Shown here piece after piece: positions 1 through 5,676 of a stretch of 5,676 nt of DNA. The notes under the pieces are model-generated. The model ran no database searches and was not told the origin of the DNA. It saw nothing but the letters and a program-made list of their open reading frames with translations. The stretch comes from a bacterium. Its GTDB lineage: Bacteria; Verrucomicrobiota; Verrucomicrobiae; Opitutales; Opitutaceae. The stretch spans positions 1 through 5,676 of the forward strand of contig JAJXYI010000488.1 in the NCBI GenBank assembly GCA_021780625.1, in the 5' to 3' direction. Position numbers and translations under genes: made by a program. The number at the start of each line of letters is the position of its first letter. Within the stretch, counting starts at the first letter, position 1.

Positions 1-2
1 GG

Positions 3-2456
3 ATTTGGGACGGAAACGGCGTATCCAGTAACTGGAGTCGACCGTCGTGGTTCGAGACCGGCCTGCTCTATCCGGAGGACTGGTCGGGCGCGGACTGGAT
101 CGCCAACGTGAAACTGGACGCGCTCGCGGCTGAGCACGCACTCGCACCGCGCCCCTTGTTTCGTGGCCTCGTGGACCTCTCGAAGCCAGTGCGAAGCGCA
201 CGCATCTACGCCTCTGCGCAGGGCATCTATCAGCTGTCGCTCAACGGCCGGAAGGTCGGCGATCAATTCCTCGCGCCTGGCTGGACCGAGTACCCACGGC
301 GCACCCAGGCACAGACCTACGATGTCACCGCGCTCCTGCGCCCGGGACGCAACGTCATCGGAGCCGAACTGGGCGACGGATGGTATCGGGGAAAAGTCGG
401 TCTCGGCTGGCGCCACGCCTACGGCGACAACCTCGCCTTGATTGCGATGCTCCGCGTGACCTTCACCGACGGCTCGACCACGATTTTCGTCACCGACCCG
501 AGCTGGCGGTCCGCCGGTGGGCCGTTTGTCCAGGCCGACCTCCAGGATGGCGAGAGCTACGATGCGCGGTTCGAGCAACCCGGCTGGGAATGCCCCGCAT
601 TTGACGCCTCAAAGTGGCAGCCTGCCAACGTGATCTCGAGCGATGTGCAAAACCTCGTTCCCCAGCCTGATGAACCTGTACGGGCCACGGCGATACTGAC
701 CGCGCGCAGGCGCACCTCGCCCGAGTCAGGCGAATACATCTACGACCTCGGACAGAATCTCGTCGGCGTCGCGCGGGTCAGGCTGACTGGCACGAAGGGC
801 CAGACGGTTCGCATCCGCTACGCCGAGGAGCTTTACAGAACCGGCCCCCTGCGCGGCCATCTTTACAGGGAGAATTTTCGCTCCGCAAAAGTGACCGACA
901 CCTACACCTTCGCACGGGACGGAACTGTGGTTTATCAACCGACGTTCACGCAACATGGCTTCCGCTACGTCGAGATTTCGGGCGCCTGCACGCCACCAGA
1001 CACGAATGACGTGCAGGCAGTCGTCCTCGGCTCGGACCTGCCGAACACGGGAGACCTGCGACTCTCTAATCCGATGCTCGACCAGCTGGTGCGGAACATT
1101 CGCTGGGGACAGAGGGGCAATTTCCTGTCGATCCCGACCGACACACCGGCGCGCGACGAACGGCTCGGCTGGACCGGCGACATCAACGTCTTTGCCCCCA
1201 CCGCGTGCCGGTACCAGGACACCCGGGCTTTCCTCTCGAAGTGGATGGATGACGTACGCGACAGCCAGCGCGTCGATGGCAACATCCCAGCAGTCGTGCC
1301 GCAACCCCGCGGCGAGTTCAACGCGACCGGCGTGGGCTGGTCCGACGCCTTCATCACCGTGCCTTACGCGGTGTGGCACGCCTCGGGCGACACACGAATC
1401 GTCCGGCGCAACTGGGACTGGATTCGCCGGTATTACGGTTTTGTATACGCCAGCGCCACGCGGGACGGCGACCTTCTGGAGCAGGGGCGAAGCTCCTGGT
1501 TCTCCGGCGACTGGCTGAACCTCGAGGGCGTGGACCGGCTTGCCGAGCACCGTGTCATCGCGACGGCGTATTTCGCCGAGGATACGCGCATGATGGCAGA
1601 GATGGCCGCGGCAATCGGAGACACGGCACACGCAGCCCGCTGGGCGGCGCTGGTTCCCAGGATTCGCGCGGCATTCGTCGCCGCCTATCGCAGGCCGGAC
1701 GGCTCGATCACCATGGGCACGCAAACGGTCTACGCGATGGCGCTCGGCATGCACCTTATCACCGATCCGCACGAACGCGAACAGACTGCCGCCAAATTCG
1801 TCGCGAAACTGGCGGCGGACGATTTTCACCTGAAGACAGGCTTTCTGGGCACGCCCTGGCTCCTGCCGGCGCTCACGAGCATCGGCCGTGACGACCTCGC
1901 GATGCGGCTGCTGGACAACGAGGATTATCCGTCGTGGGGCTTCGAGGTCCGAATGGGGGCCACGACCATGTGGGAGCGCTGGAACAGCATCCGTCCCGAC
2001 GGAACCTTCGGACCGGCGAGCATGAATTCGTTCAACCACTACGCCTACGGCGCCGTGGGCGATTGGATGTTCCAACACCTGGGCGGCCTGCAGGCGCTTG
2101 CGCCTGGCTTCAAGAAGGCGCGCATCGCACCGCTGATACGACGGAGCGGCCTGACCTACGCGCGATGCAGCCAACTGACCCCGTACGGTCTGCTGTCCTG
2201 CAATTGGAAACTCGTCGACGGCACCCTGACTCTCACGGCAACGGTGCCCGCCAATACGACCGCCGAAATTGTGGTCCCGGCGGCAGATCCGCACTTCGTG
2301 CAGGAAGGCCGCGTTCCCGCCGTGACCGCGGCCGGCATCGAAAAGTCGCACTTCGTTGACGGACACCTGACCCTGCTCGTCGGCTCCGGACACTACGAAT
2401 TTACGACGACGCTGTCGCGGACCGCTTCTTCCGGTCAGGACAAGCCGTCGCCCTAA
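3..2456 (+). CDS. GH78 alpha-L-rhamnosidase, N-terminus cut by window edge
   Basis: Glycoside hydrolase family 78 (inverting), hydrolysing terminal alpha-L-rhamnosyl residues from glycans or glycosides. The frame is open from base 3 to the TAA at 2454-2456. The GTG at 108 is internal: the codons before it read in the family style (WSRPSWFETGLL then DWSGADWI), so the real start, any signal peptide and a likely Fn3-like domain lie off-window. Numbering from that GTG as residue 1: the N-terminal beta-sandwich (GIYQLSLNGRKVGD, LAPGWTEY, GDGWYRG) spans about 20-190, the concanavalin-like domain (YDLGQNLVG to HGFRYVEISG) about 207-295, the (alpha/alpha)6 catalytic barrel about 312-665, and the C-terminal beta domain about 668-760. 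The motif DTPARDERLGWTGD carries the probable general acid Glu351 (codon 1158-1160) with acidic partners Asp345/Asp350/Asp358. TTMWERW carries the probable general base Glu623 (codon 1974-1976). Their 272-residue spacing resembles characterised GH78 enzymes. No frameshift or missing core motif is seen. Exact substrate and cell location cannot be read from this fragment. Confidence 0.97.
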   Translation: MWDGNGVSSNWSRPSWFETGLLYPEDWSGADWIANVKLDALAAEHALAPRPLFRGLVDLSKPVRSARIYASAQGIYQLSLNGRKVGDQFLAPGWTEYPRRTQAQTYDVTALLRPGRNVIGAELGDGWYRGKVGLGWRHAYGDNLALIAMLRVTFTDGSTTIFVTDPSWRSAGGPFVQADLQDGESYDARFEQPGWECPAFDASKWQPANVISSDVQNLVPQPDEPVRATAILTARRRTSPESGEYIYDLGQNLVGVARVRLTGTKGQTVRIRYAEELYRTGPLRGHLYRENFRSAKVTDTYTFARDGTVVYQPTFTQHGFRYVEISGACTPPDTNDVQAVVLGSDLPNTGDLRLSNPMLDQLVRNIRWGQRGNFLSIPTDTPARDERLGWTGDINVFAPTACRYQDTRAFLSKWMDDVRDSQRVDGNIPAVVPQPRGEFNATGVGWSDAFITVPYAVWHASGDTRIVRRNWDWIRRYYGFVYASATRDGDLLEQGRSSWFSGDWLNLEGVDRLAEHRVIATAYFAEDTRMMAEMAAAIGDTAHAARWAALVPRIRAAFVAAYRRPDGSITMGTQTVYAMALGMHLITDPHEREQTAAKFVAKLAADDFHLKTGFLGTPWLLPALTSIGRDDLAMRLLDNEDYPSWGFEVRMGATTMWERWNSIRPDGTFGPASMNSFNHYAYGAVGDWMFQHLGGLQALAPGFKKARIAPLIRRSGLTYARCSQLTPYGLLSCNWKLVDGTLTLTATVPANTTAEIVVPAADPHFVQEGRVPAVTAAGIEKSHFVDGHLTLLVGSGHYEFTTTLSRTASSGQDKPSP

Positions 2457-2779
2457 CGCGGTCGGTCCCACACAGCCAGGTTGCCCGCGCGCACGACGGT
2501 CCGAATCCACGCCGATGGTCCGATTTCGCGTGGCAACGCCATGTGTGCTTTGCACCCAATTATGTGCGGATCGACCGTAGCCCCAGGCGATCTCGAATTT
2601 GGCAGAGTGAAATCGAGCACCGCCCCCTTGACGTAGGCTCCTGGACGATCGTGCCGGAACGGAGCGCACAGGTTCGCACTGCTCCAGGTCTGAAGCTCGG
2701 TGTAGTCGCAGGACAAAAGCAGGATCTGGTGAAGGGCCCAGGCCGTATGCCACTGCGTCGACTGGAGGTGACTGCTCAT
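2453..2779 (-). CDS. Possible hypothetical protein, 108 aa, convergent with the rhamnosidase
   Basis: I do not recognise a family. The frame starts at ATG (2777-2779) and stops at TAG (2453-2455), overlapping the rhamnosidase TAA in the 4 bases CTAA, a common arrangement of convergent genes. For it: an AGGA sequence about 10 bases upstream of the ATG (the most Shine-Dalgarno-like start in the window), about 71% G/C at third codon positions by hand count, and a protein-like composition with seven Trp and dispersed hydrophobic residues (for example AVLDFTLP and WIRTVVRAGNLAVW). There is no signal peptide or membrane segment, and the four Cys form no obvious metal motif. Against it: no recognised homology, short length, and high GC, which favours chance open frames. 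The competing + strand frame at 2543-2932 is Arg/Pro/Ser-rich and looks like a shadow. If this gene is unreal, 2457-2966 is a 510-base noncoding gap. Confidence 0.45.
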   Translation of the reverse strand: MSSHLQSTQWHTAWALHQILLLSCDYTELQTWSSANLCAPFRHDRPGAYVKGAVLDFTLPNSRSPGATVDPHIIGCKAHMALPREIGPSAWIRTVVRAGNLAVWDRPR

Positions 2780-2966
2780 GTCGGGCCCATCCTAGCCCGG
2801 ATCGGCGGCCCATTGGCAAGGTCGCCGCAGCACAGTCGCACCGCTATGGAACCCGCTAAATCGAGCTTTGCGATTGTTATCCCCCACATGCCCTGTTACC
2901 CGTCGCATCCCAGCCAGCCGGCCAACGCGTAAGCCCACGCACAGGCCGCCAATCCTGCCCCACGCC
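2780..2966. other. Intergenic gap, probably between divergent genes
   Basis: These 187 bases separate the possible minus-strand hypothetical ORF from the first plus-strand membrane protein. If both are real, this segment must hold promoters for both directions. I could not find a well-spaced -35/-10 pair: TTGGCA at 2813-2818 and TATGGA at 2845-2850 are too far apart (26 bases). A TTG at 2868 would extend the downstream frame by 33 residues, but that extension is Arg/Pro/Thr-rich and unlike the protein that follows, so I treat it as untranslated. Confidence 0.4.
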
Positions 2967-3404
2967 ATGGACACGCCACCGCTCCCCCCTCCGCGTCGCG
3001 AAGACATTGACCATCTGAATCTGCTCTCCGTCTTCCACTACGTGGTCGGCGCGCTCGGGTTCTTCTTCGCCTGCTTTCCGCTCATCCACGTCACGGTCGG
3101 ATGGATGATGATCCATCACCCGAACACGATGTGGGGCAATCAAGGGGCGCATCCGCCGGCGTTCGCTGGCTACCTCTTCATGATCATGGGTTCCATGTTC
3201 GTGCTCGCGGGCTGGGCGATGGCCGTGCTGACGATCGTATCCGGCCGGATGATATCGCGGCGGACCCACCGGCTCTTCAGCGTGGTCATTGCCGCGATCC
3301 TGTGCGTGTTCGTGCCCTTCGGCACGATCCTCGGCGTGTTCACGATCATCGTCCTCAGCCGCGACTCGGTCAGGCAGCTCTACTCGAACGGACGTCCCGC
3401 ATAG
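2967..3404 (+). CDS. Small multi-pass membrane protein, unknown function, 145 aa
   Basis: Hypothetical integral membrane protein. I chose the ATG at 2967 because the sequence becomes protein-like there: a Pro-rich soluble head (MDTPPLPPPRREDIDHL), then hydrophobic segments at about residues 21-49 (starting LLSVFHYVVGALGFFFACF), 68-92 (YLFMIMGSMFVLAGWAMAVL) and 103-130 (LFSVVIAAILCVFVPFG onward). The third is long enough to be a hairpin, so there are three or four membrane passes. The loop at 50-67 is polar and contains HHPNTMWGNQG. The short tail (SRDSVRQLYSNGRPA) ends soluble. The pattern of a short acidic head followed by FHYVVG and FPLIH resembles uncharacterised small membrane proteins I associate with Verrucomicrobiota-like genomes; this is recollection, not a search. 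No enzyme motif is visible. No strong Shine-Dalgarno sequence precedes the ATG. The next gene begins 30 bases after the stop on the same strand, suggesting co-transcription. Confidence 0.85.
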   Translation: MDTPPLPPPRREDIDHLNLLSVFHYVVGALGFFFACFPLIHVTVGWMMIHHPNTMWGNQGAHPPAFAGYLFMIMGSMFVLAGWAMAVLTIVSGRMISRRTHRLFSVVIAAILCVFVPFGTILGVFTIIVLSRDSVRQLYSNGRPA

Positions 3405-3434
3405 GCCTTCGGCTTCGTCGGACGTCCAACGCCC

Positions 3435-3872
3435 ATGGAAATCGAAATCACCACCCGCCGCGCCATCCGGATCTGGTGGTCGTTCACGTGGCGCAACGCC
3501 ATCGCGACGTTGGTGACGGTCATGATCTCGATGGTGATTGGGTTCTTCCTGGGCATGGTGTTGGCTCTGGCGCATGTCGCACCGCTCGTGATACGACTGG
3601 TCGCGATGCCCATCGGATTTGTGATCGGATTGATCGTTACATACGTCCCGCTGCGCTTAATCCTCGGGATGGACTTCGGTGAATTCAGGCTCGCGCTGGT
3701 CGCCAGAGAGACGGCGGAGCCACCCGTGATCGTTCCACCGCCGATCGGCTGCTCGTCCCAGCCGCCTCCGATTCTTCGGGAGCCGGCCTCGTTTGTGTCT
3801 ACTCGCACCGAGCAGCCCAAGGCGCCCGGCGACGCGCTGGAGCCGGCAGACTCGCAAGAGGCGCCATTGTGA
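3435..3872 (+). CDS. Membrane protein with Pro-rich soluble tail, unknown function, 145 aa
   Basis: Hypothetical membrane protein. The N-terminus (MEIEITTRRAIRIWWSFTWR) is a short amphipathic, Arg/Trp-rich stretch, followed by hydrophobic segments at about residues 21-46 and 51-77, joined by a very short turn (HVAP), so a helical hairpin is likely. Gly-rich stretches (MVIGFFLGM, PIGFVIGLIV) could allow tight helix packing. Residues 78-92 form a linker (GMDFGEFRLALVARE). The remaining 50 or so residues are Pro/Glu-rich and probably disordered. By the positive-inside rule the Arg-rich head suggests both ends are cytoplasmic (inference). ATG at 3435 is the natural start; no strong ribosome binding site is seen. 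It follows another small membrane protein gene by 30 bases, and the two may form a complex. The opposing kinase gene ends 35 bases beyond its stop. I do not recognise a named family. Confidence 0.82.
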   Translation: MEIEITTRRAIRIWWSFTWRNAIATLVTVMISMVIGFFLGMVLALAHVAPLVIRLVAMPIGFVIGLIVTYVPLRLILGMDFGEFRLALVARETAEPPVIVPPPIGCSSQPPPILREPASFVSTRTEQPKAPGDALEPADSQEAPL

Positions 3873-3907
3873 CCTCCAGGCGGCAACCAATTGCGGCGGC
3901 ACCGGCC

Positions 3908-4978
3908 TCACGCCCGTAATACGATCCTAAGAAGCAGGAACAGAGCGAGCAGTCCGATGAGCGTTCCCAGGCCGATCAGCGCGCCGGAACGAATCGGCGT
4001 GGCCTGGAAACTCAGGCGCGGCCCCTTCGAAATCTGGAGGCGATCCCGAAGCCCGGTCACCCGCACGCGGTCCGGTGCATCGAGCGCAGCCTTGAACTCC
4101 AACACGGTCTGGAAACGATCCGCGGGCTTGCGGCGGAGGGCATGCAGAACGATCTCCTCGGCCTGAGTCGACAGCTTTGGATTGAGCAACCGCGGTGCCT
4201 TCGGGTCGCCGCTCAGTCGCGCGAATCCCGAAGCCCAGGGATCCTCCCTGCGAAAGGGCACCTCGCCGGTCAGCATCTCGTAAAGAATCGCCCCCACTCC
4301 ATACACGTCGGCGCGCTCGTCGATCGAGCCGTTCCTTACCTGCTCGGGCGCCATGTACTCCGGCGTGCCAAAGGTCGGTGTGATCCACGCAAAGACCCCG
4401 CGCCGTCGCAGCGGGGGCGACGCGAGACCGAAGTCGAAAAGCCGGAATCCGCCGTCGCGACAGATCATGATGTTCGAGGGTTTCAGATCGCGGTGGATCA
4501 CGCCCCGGCCGTGCATGTGGGCCAGTGCCTCGCAGATCATCGACGCGATTTTCAGGGCGTCGCCCTCTGGAAGCGGACGCATCCGGTCCATCACATGCGC
4601 CAGGGTCGAGCCTCTTAGAAACTCCATCGCGAGGTAGGGTCGACTCTTTCGTCCCTCGACGCGGTGAACCGTGACGAGGTACGGGTGATCAAATCGCAGC
4701 CCGGCCTCCTCCTCGTTTAGAAAACGCGCGAAACACGCTGGATCGCTCTCAACGCGGAGGAGCGGTATCTTGAGCGCGACTTCGCGGCCTCCCATCAACA
4801 GGTCCTCGGCCCGGTAAATGGTCGCCATGCCGCTTCGTCCCACCGTCGCACAGATCCGAAACCGTCCGTCAATCACCAAGCCCGGTTCGAGTTCGGGCTC
4901 ATTGGACGCCACCAGGGTATGCCCTCCGTCGGGCACGTCCTTGAGTGAAGCGATGGCGGCAGGGTCGTTCGTGGTCAT
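3908..4978 (-). CDS. Hanks-type Ser/Thr protein kinase with C-terminal membrane anchor
   Basis: Eukaryotic-like protein kinase of 356 residues that transfers ATP phosphate to Ser/Thr of target proteins. A short N-terminal extension (1-37) precedes the kinase domain (about 38-300). Visible elements: nucleotide loop VGRSGMATIY (46-55), ATP-binding Lys70 in VALK, alpha-C Glu candidates at 89-91, hinge around AMEF (117-120), catalytic loop HRDLKPSN (162-169, catalytic Asp164, Lys166, Asn169), DFG (182-184), an activation segment with GTPEYMAPE (204-212), and the Asp-Val-Tyr/Gly motif at 224-227. All catalytic residues are present, so it should be active. The third glycine of the nucleotide loop is Ala. 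After a basic linker (about 304-330) one hydrophobic helix (333-350) is followed by only RIVLRA, so there is no periplasmic PASTA, WD40 or other sensor domain. The probable arrangement is a tail-anchored cytoplasmic kinase. The start is ATG 4976-4978 with only a weak GGCGGAC upstream. It converges on the membrane-protein pair. Substrates are unknown. Confidence 0.95.
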   Translation of the reverse strand: MTTNDPAAIASLKDVPDGGHTLVASNEPELEPGLVIDGRFRICATVGRSGMATIYRAEDLLMGGREVALKIPLLRVESDPACFARFLNEEEAGLRFDHPYLVTVHRVEGRKSRPYLAMEFLRGSTLAHVMDRMRPLPEGDALKIASMICEALAHMHGRGVIHRDLKPSNIMICRDGGFRLFDFGLASPPLRRRGVFAWITPTFGTPEYMAPEQVRNGSIDERADVYGVGAILYEMLTGEVPFRREDPWASGFARLSGDPKAPRLLNPKLSTQAEEIVLHALRRKPADRFQTVLEFKAALDAPDRVRVTGLRDRLQISKGPRLSFQATPIRSGALIGLGTLIGLLALFLLLRIVLRA

Positions 4979-5111
4979 CGAAGTCGTCCGCCGTCACTAT
5001 GCCCGAAGCTCGCCAACTCCGGGTAATCAACTTCGGCCTCAAACGCATAAAAAGCGTCTCAACGGAGCCCGACCGATGCTCCCCTGGCCCAAGGTTCTTC
5101 TACGTCATGAT

Positions 5112-5139
5112 TGAATCGTCACGAGAGACAATCGATTCA
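5112..5139. repeat. Short palindrome, 7-base arms
   Basis: TGAATCG (5112-5118) and its exact complement CGATTCA (5133-5139) are separated by 14 bases. It lies about 135 bases upstream of the kinase start and at the end of the minus-strand open frame. It could be an operator-like site or a weak hairpin. No T-run follows on either strand, so it is not a convincing terminator. Seven-base arms can arise by chance. Confidence 0.3.
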
Positions 5140-5233
5140 GGGGGGCACCGGCTTTAGGTTGCGTGCGCTTATAAGTGCGCCCGGCGAGGTCCCGATAGCG
5201 CTGACAACCTTTCGCCTCTTGTGGCCAATGCTT

Positions 5234-5344
5234 CAGGCAGGTTTGATACCGCTCTGCTGCGCCGACACATCCATGCTCACCCAGGCAAACCAGTCCGACC
5301 AGGTCACGCTCAAGCTGCTCGGGCGAGGAAGCAGGCAGGTTTGA
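5234..5344. repeat. 13-base direct repeat pair
   Basis: CAGGCAGGTTTGA occurs exactly at 5234-5246 and again at 5332-5344, 98 bases apart. Because 98 is not a multiple of three, the copies fall in different reading frames and do not encode a protein repeat. The second copy ends three bases before the left arm of the inverted repeat at 5348-5492. They could mark a small duplication or a pair of binding sites. Confidence 0.5.
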
Positions 5345-5347
5345 ACA

Positions 5348-5492
5348 GAAGGTAACGAAGCGCTTGGTCGCGGATGCTCTCTAGGAATAGGGCAATTGCG
5401 ATGAGAAATTGGGGGATTGAAATCCTCACCAATAACGAAACGCCATCCTGGCTACCCCGGCTCACCTCACCTCTCGACGCTTCATTACCTTC
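5348..5492. repeat. Near-perfect 15-base inverted repeat bounding 145 bases
   Basis: The left arm GAAGGTAACGAAGCG (5348-5362) matches the complement of the right arm CGCTTCATTACCTTC (5478-5492) at 14 of 15 positions; the one difference would be a G-U pair in RNA of one strand. The 115-base interior has lowered GC and includes a small 6-base stem with a TGAA loop (5412-5417 with 5422-5427, one G-U pair). Possible identities are a small non-autonomous element (MITE-like), a structured RNA or a paired regulatory site. No clear target-site duplication is visible at the outer ends. Confidence 0.5.
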
Positions 5493-5534
5493 GTTTTCTC
5501 TCAACCGGTCTGATCCGGGGCGCTCGGATCAACC

Positions 5535-5676
5535 TCAATCCACGTCGATCGCCTTGCCACCCTCGCGCTTGTCGTAACTGCGGAAGGCGAAAAGGGTCTC
5601 GCTGTCCACCACGCCATCGGTCCGGAGGATCATGTCGGTAATGACCATTTCGATACGATCGACCGATTCGCACTCG
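5535..5676 (-). CDS. C-terminal fragment of a protein, possibly Lrp/AsnC-type effector domain
   Basis: The minus-strand frame is open from the right edge to a TGA at 5535-5537, giving the last 46 residues of a protein whose start is off-window. The reading (DRIEMVITDMILRTDGVVD, then SETLFAFRSYDKREGG) has the shape of the final alpha-beta unit of a RAM/Lrp-AsnC ligand-binding domain: a helix, a Gly-Val turn, then Thr-rich beta strand with a TxxAFRSY-like end. Such domains sense small molecules, typically amino acids, either in Lrp-type regulators or as stand-alone small proteins. I am fairly sure the frame is coding, because composition and pattern are regular up to the stop, but less sure of the family. 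Met10 and Met15 of the fragment are possible but unlikely starts. It has the same orientation as the kinase but lies 556 bases upstream of it, so co-transcription is doubtful. Confidence 0.7.
   Translation of the reverse strand, partial: ECESVDRIEMVITDMILRTDGVVDSETLFAFRSYDKREGGKAIDVD

Larger units (their letters stand above)
5105..5380 (-). pseudogene. Open minus-strand frame without usual start, possible gene remnant
   Basis: Read on the minus strand, 91 sense codons run from just after a TAG (5381-5383) to a TGA at 5105-5107. No ATG, GTG or TTG occurs until about ten codons before the end, so standard gene calling would miss it. The translation looks more like protein than most shadow frames in this window: SPEQLERDLVGLVCLGEHG, then AAERYQTCLKHWPQEAKG and CQRYRDLAGRTYKR, suggesting two helices with charged and aromatic residues. 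I do not recognise a family. It could be the 3' part of a decayed gene joined by a frameshift to the minus-strand frame upstream (ATG at 5504, containing LESIRDQALRYLLFK), a gene with an unusual start, or chance. Confidence 0.22.
4979..5534. other. 556-base stretch without a convincing gene
   Basis: This lies between the kinase start and the stop of the minus-strand gene at the right edge. All frames with usual start codons here are short (under 100 codons), mutually overlapping and not family-like. By hand count 5341-5460 has 61 G/C in 120 bases (51%), against 41 in 60 (68%) for a sample of the rhamnosidase gene (1141-1200). It holds a 15-base inverted repeat, a 13-base direct repeat, a 7-base-arm palindrome and a protein-like minus-strand frame without a usual start; these are listed separately. 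The kinase promoter should be here, but no -35/-10 pair with normal spacing stands out. No tRNA-like cloverleaf or classical stem plus T-run terminator was found. Confidence 0.6.

Noticed and set aside
726..2819. Very long minus-strand open frame (697 codons) antisense to the rhamnosidase gene
   Set aside because: It is rich in Arg, Gly, Ala and Val with no domain pattern, and it lies opposite a gene with unmistakable GH78 motifs. Long antisense frames are a usual by-product of high third-position GC.
2543..2932. 129-codon plus-strand frame between the rhamnosidase and the first membrane protein
   Set aside because: Arg/Pro/Ser-rich, no recognisable pattern, and antisense to a minus-strand frame with a better start context.
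2877..3575. 232-codon minus-strand frame opposite the membrane-protein pair
   Set aside because: The product is extremely rich in His, Arg, Asp and Glu, the typical shadow of a hydrophobic coding strand, while the plus strand gives clean membrane segments.
3873..3907. Terminator between the convergent genes
   Set aside because: Only a 4-base stem (GCAA/TTGC at 3883-3886 and 3891-3894) with no T-run was found, too weak to call.
5041..5060. ACGC-ATAAAAA-GCGT small hairpin upstream of the kinase
   Set aside because: Four-base arms are expected by chance, and there is no supporting context.
5159..5182. GTGCGC-TTATAA-GTGCGC sequence as a promoter -10 element
   Set aside because: TTATAA is suggestive, but no -35 lies at normal spacing on either strand (the minus-strand TTGTCA is 27 bases away).
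5111..5344. 77-codon plus-strand frame with TTG start
   Set aside because: Weak start, no ribosome binding site, no family resemblance, and it lies opposite a frame that looks more protein-like.

Overview
The window looks like ordinary bacterial chromosome of fairly high GC. Its proteins (a GH78 alpha-L-rhamnosidase, two small membrane proteins, a Hanks-type Ser/Thr kinase and the tail of a possible Lrp/AsnC-like effector-domain protein) would fit a polysaccharide-degrading member of the Verrucomicrobiota (Opitutaceae-like) or a related phylum such as Planctomycetota or Acidobacteriota. That placement is inference from gene content and protein style. No rRNA, tRNA or other phylogenetic marker is present.

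Layout, left to right. (1) A GH78 alpha-L-rhamnosidase on the + strand enters from beyond the left edge and ends at 2456. Both catalytic glutamates are identifiable. (2) A possible 108-residue hypothetical protein on the - strand (2453-2779) overlaps the rhamnosidase stop by 4 bases, tail to tail. (3) A 187-base gap (2780-2966) separates that ORF from two + strand genes (2967-3404 and 3435-3872), each coding for a 145-residue hydrophobic protein. They lie 30 bases apart and are probably co-transcribed. (4) Facing them 35 bases away, a - strand gene (3908-4978) encodes a complete, apparently active Ser/Thr protein kinase that ends in a single membrane anchor with no sensor domain behind it. (5) A 556-base stretch (4979-5534) has no convincing gene. 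It has locally lower GC, a 15-base near-perfect inverted repeat, a 13-base direct repeat, a short palindrome and a protein-like minus-strand frame without a usual start codon. (6) The right edge holds the last 46 codons of a - strand gene with some resemblance to an Lrp/AsnC effector-binding domain.

The genes do not form one obvious pathway. The rhamnosidase removes terminal L-rhamnose from plant or microbial glycans or glycosides. The kinase is probably a membrane-tethered signalling enzyme, and the membrane-protein pair next to it has no assigned function. I see no CRISPR array, transposase, toxin-antitoxin pair or defence system. The stretch from 5105 to 5492 deserves the closest second look, but nothing in it amounts to a demonstrated new system.
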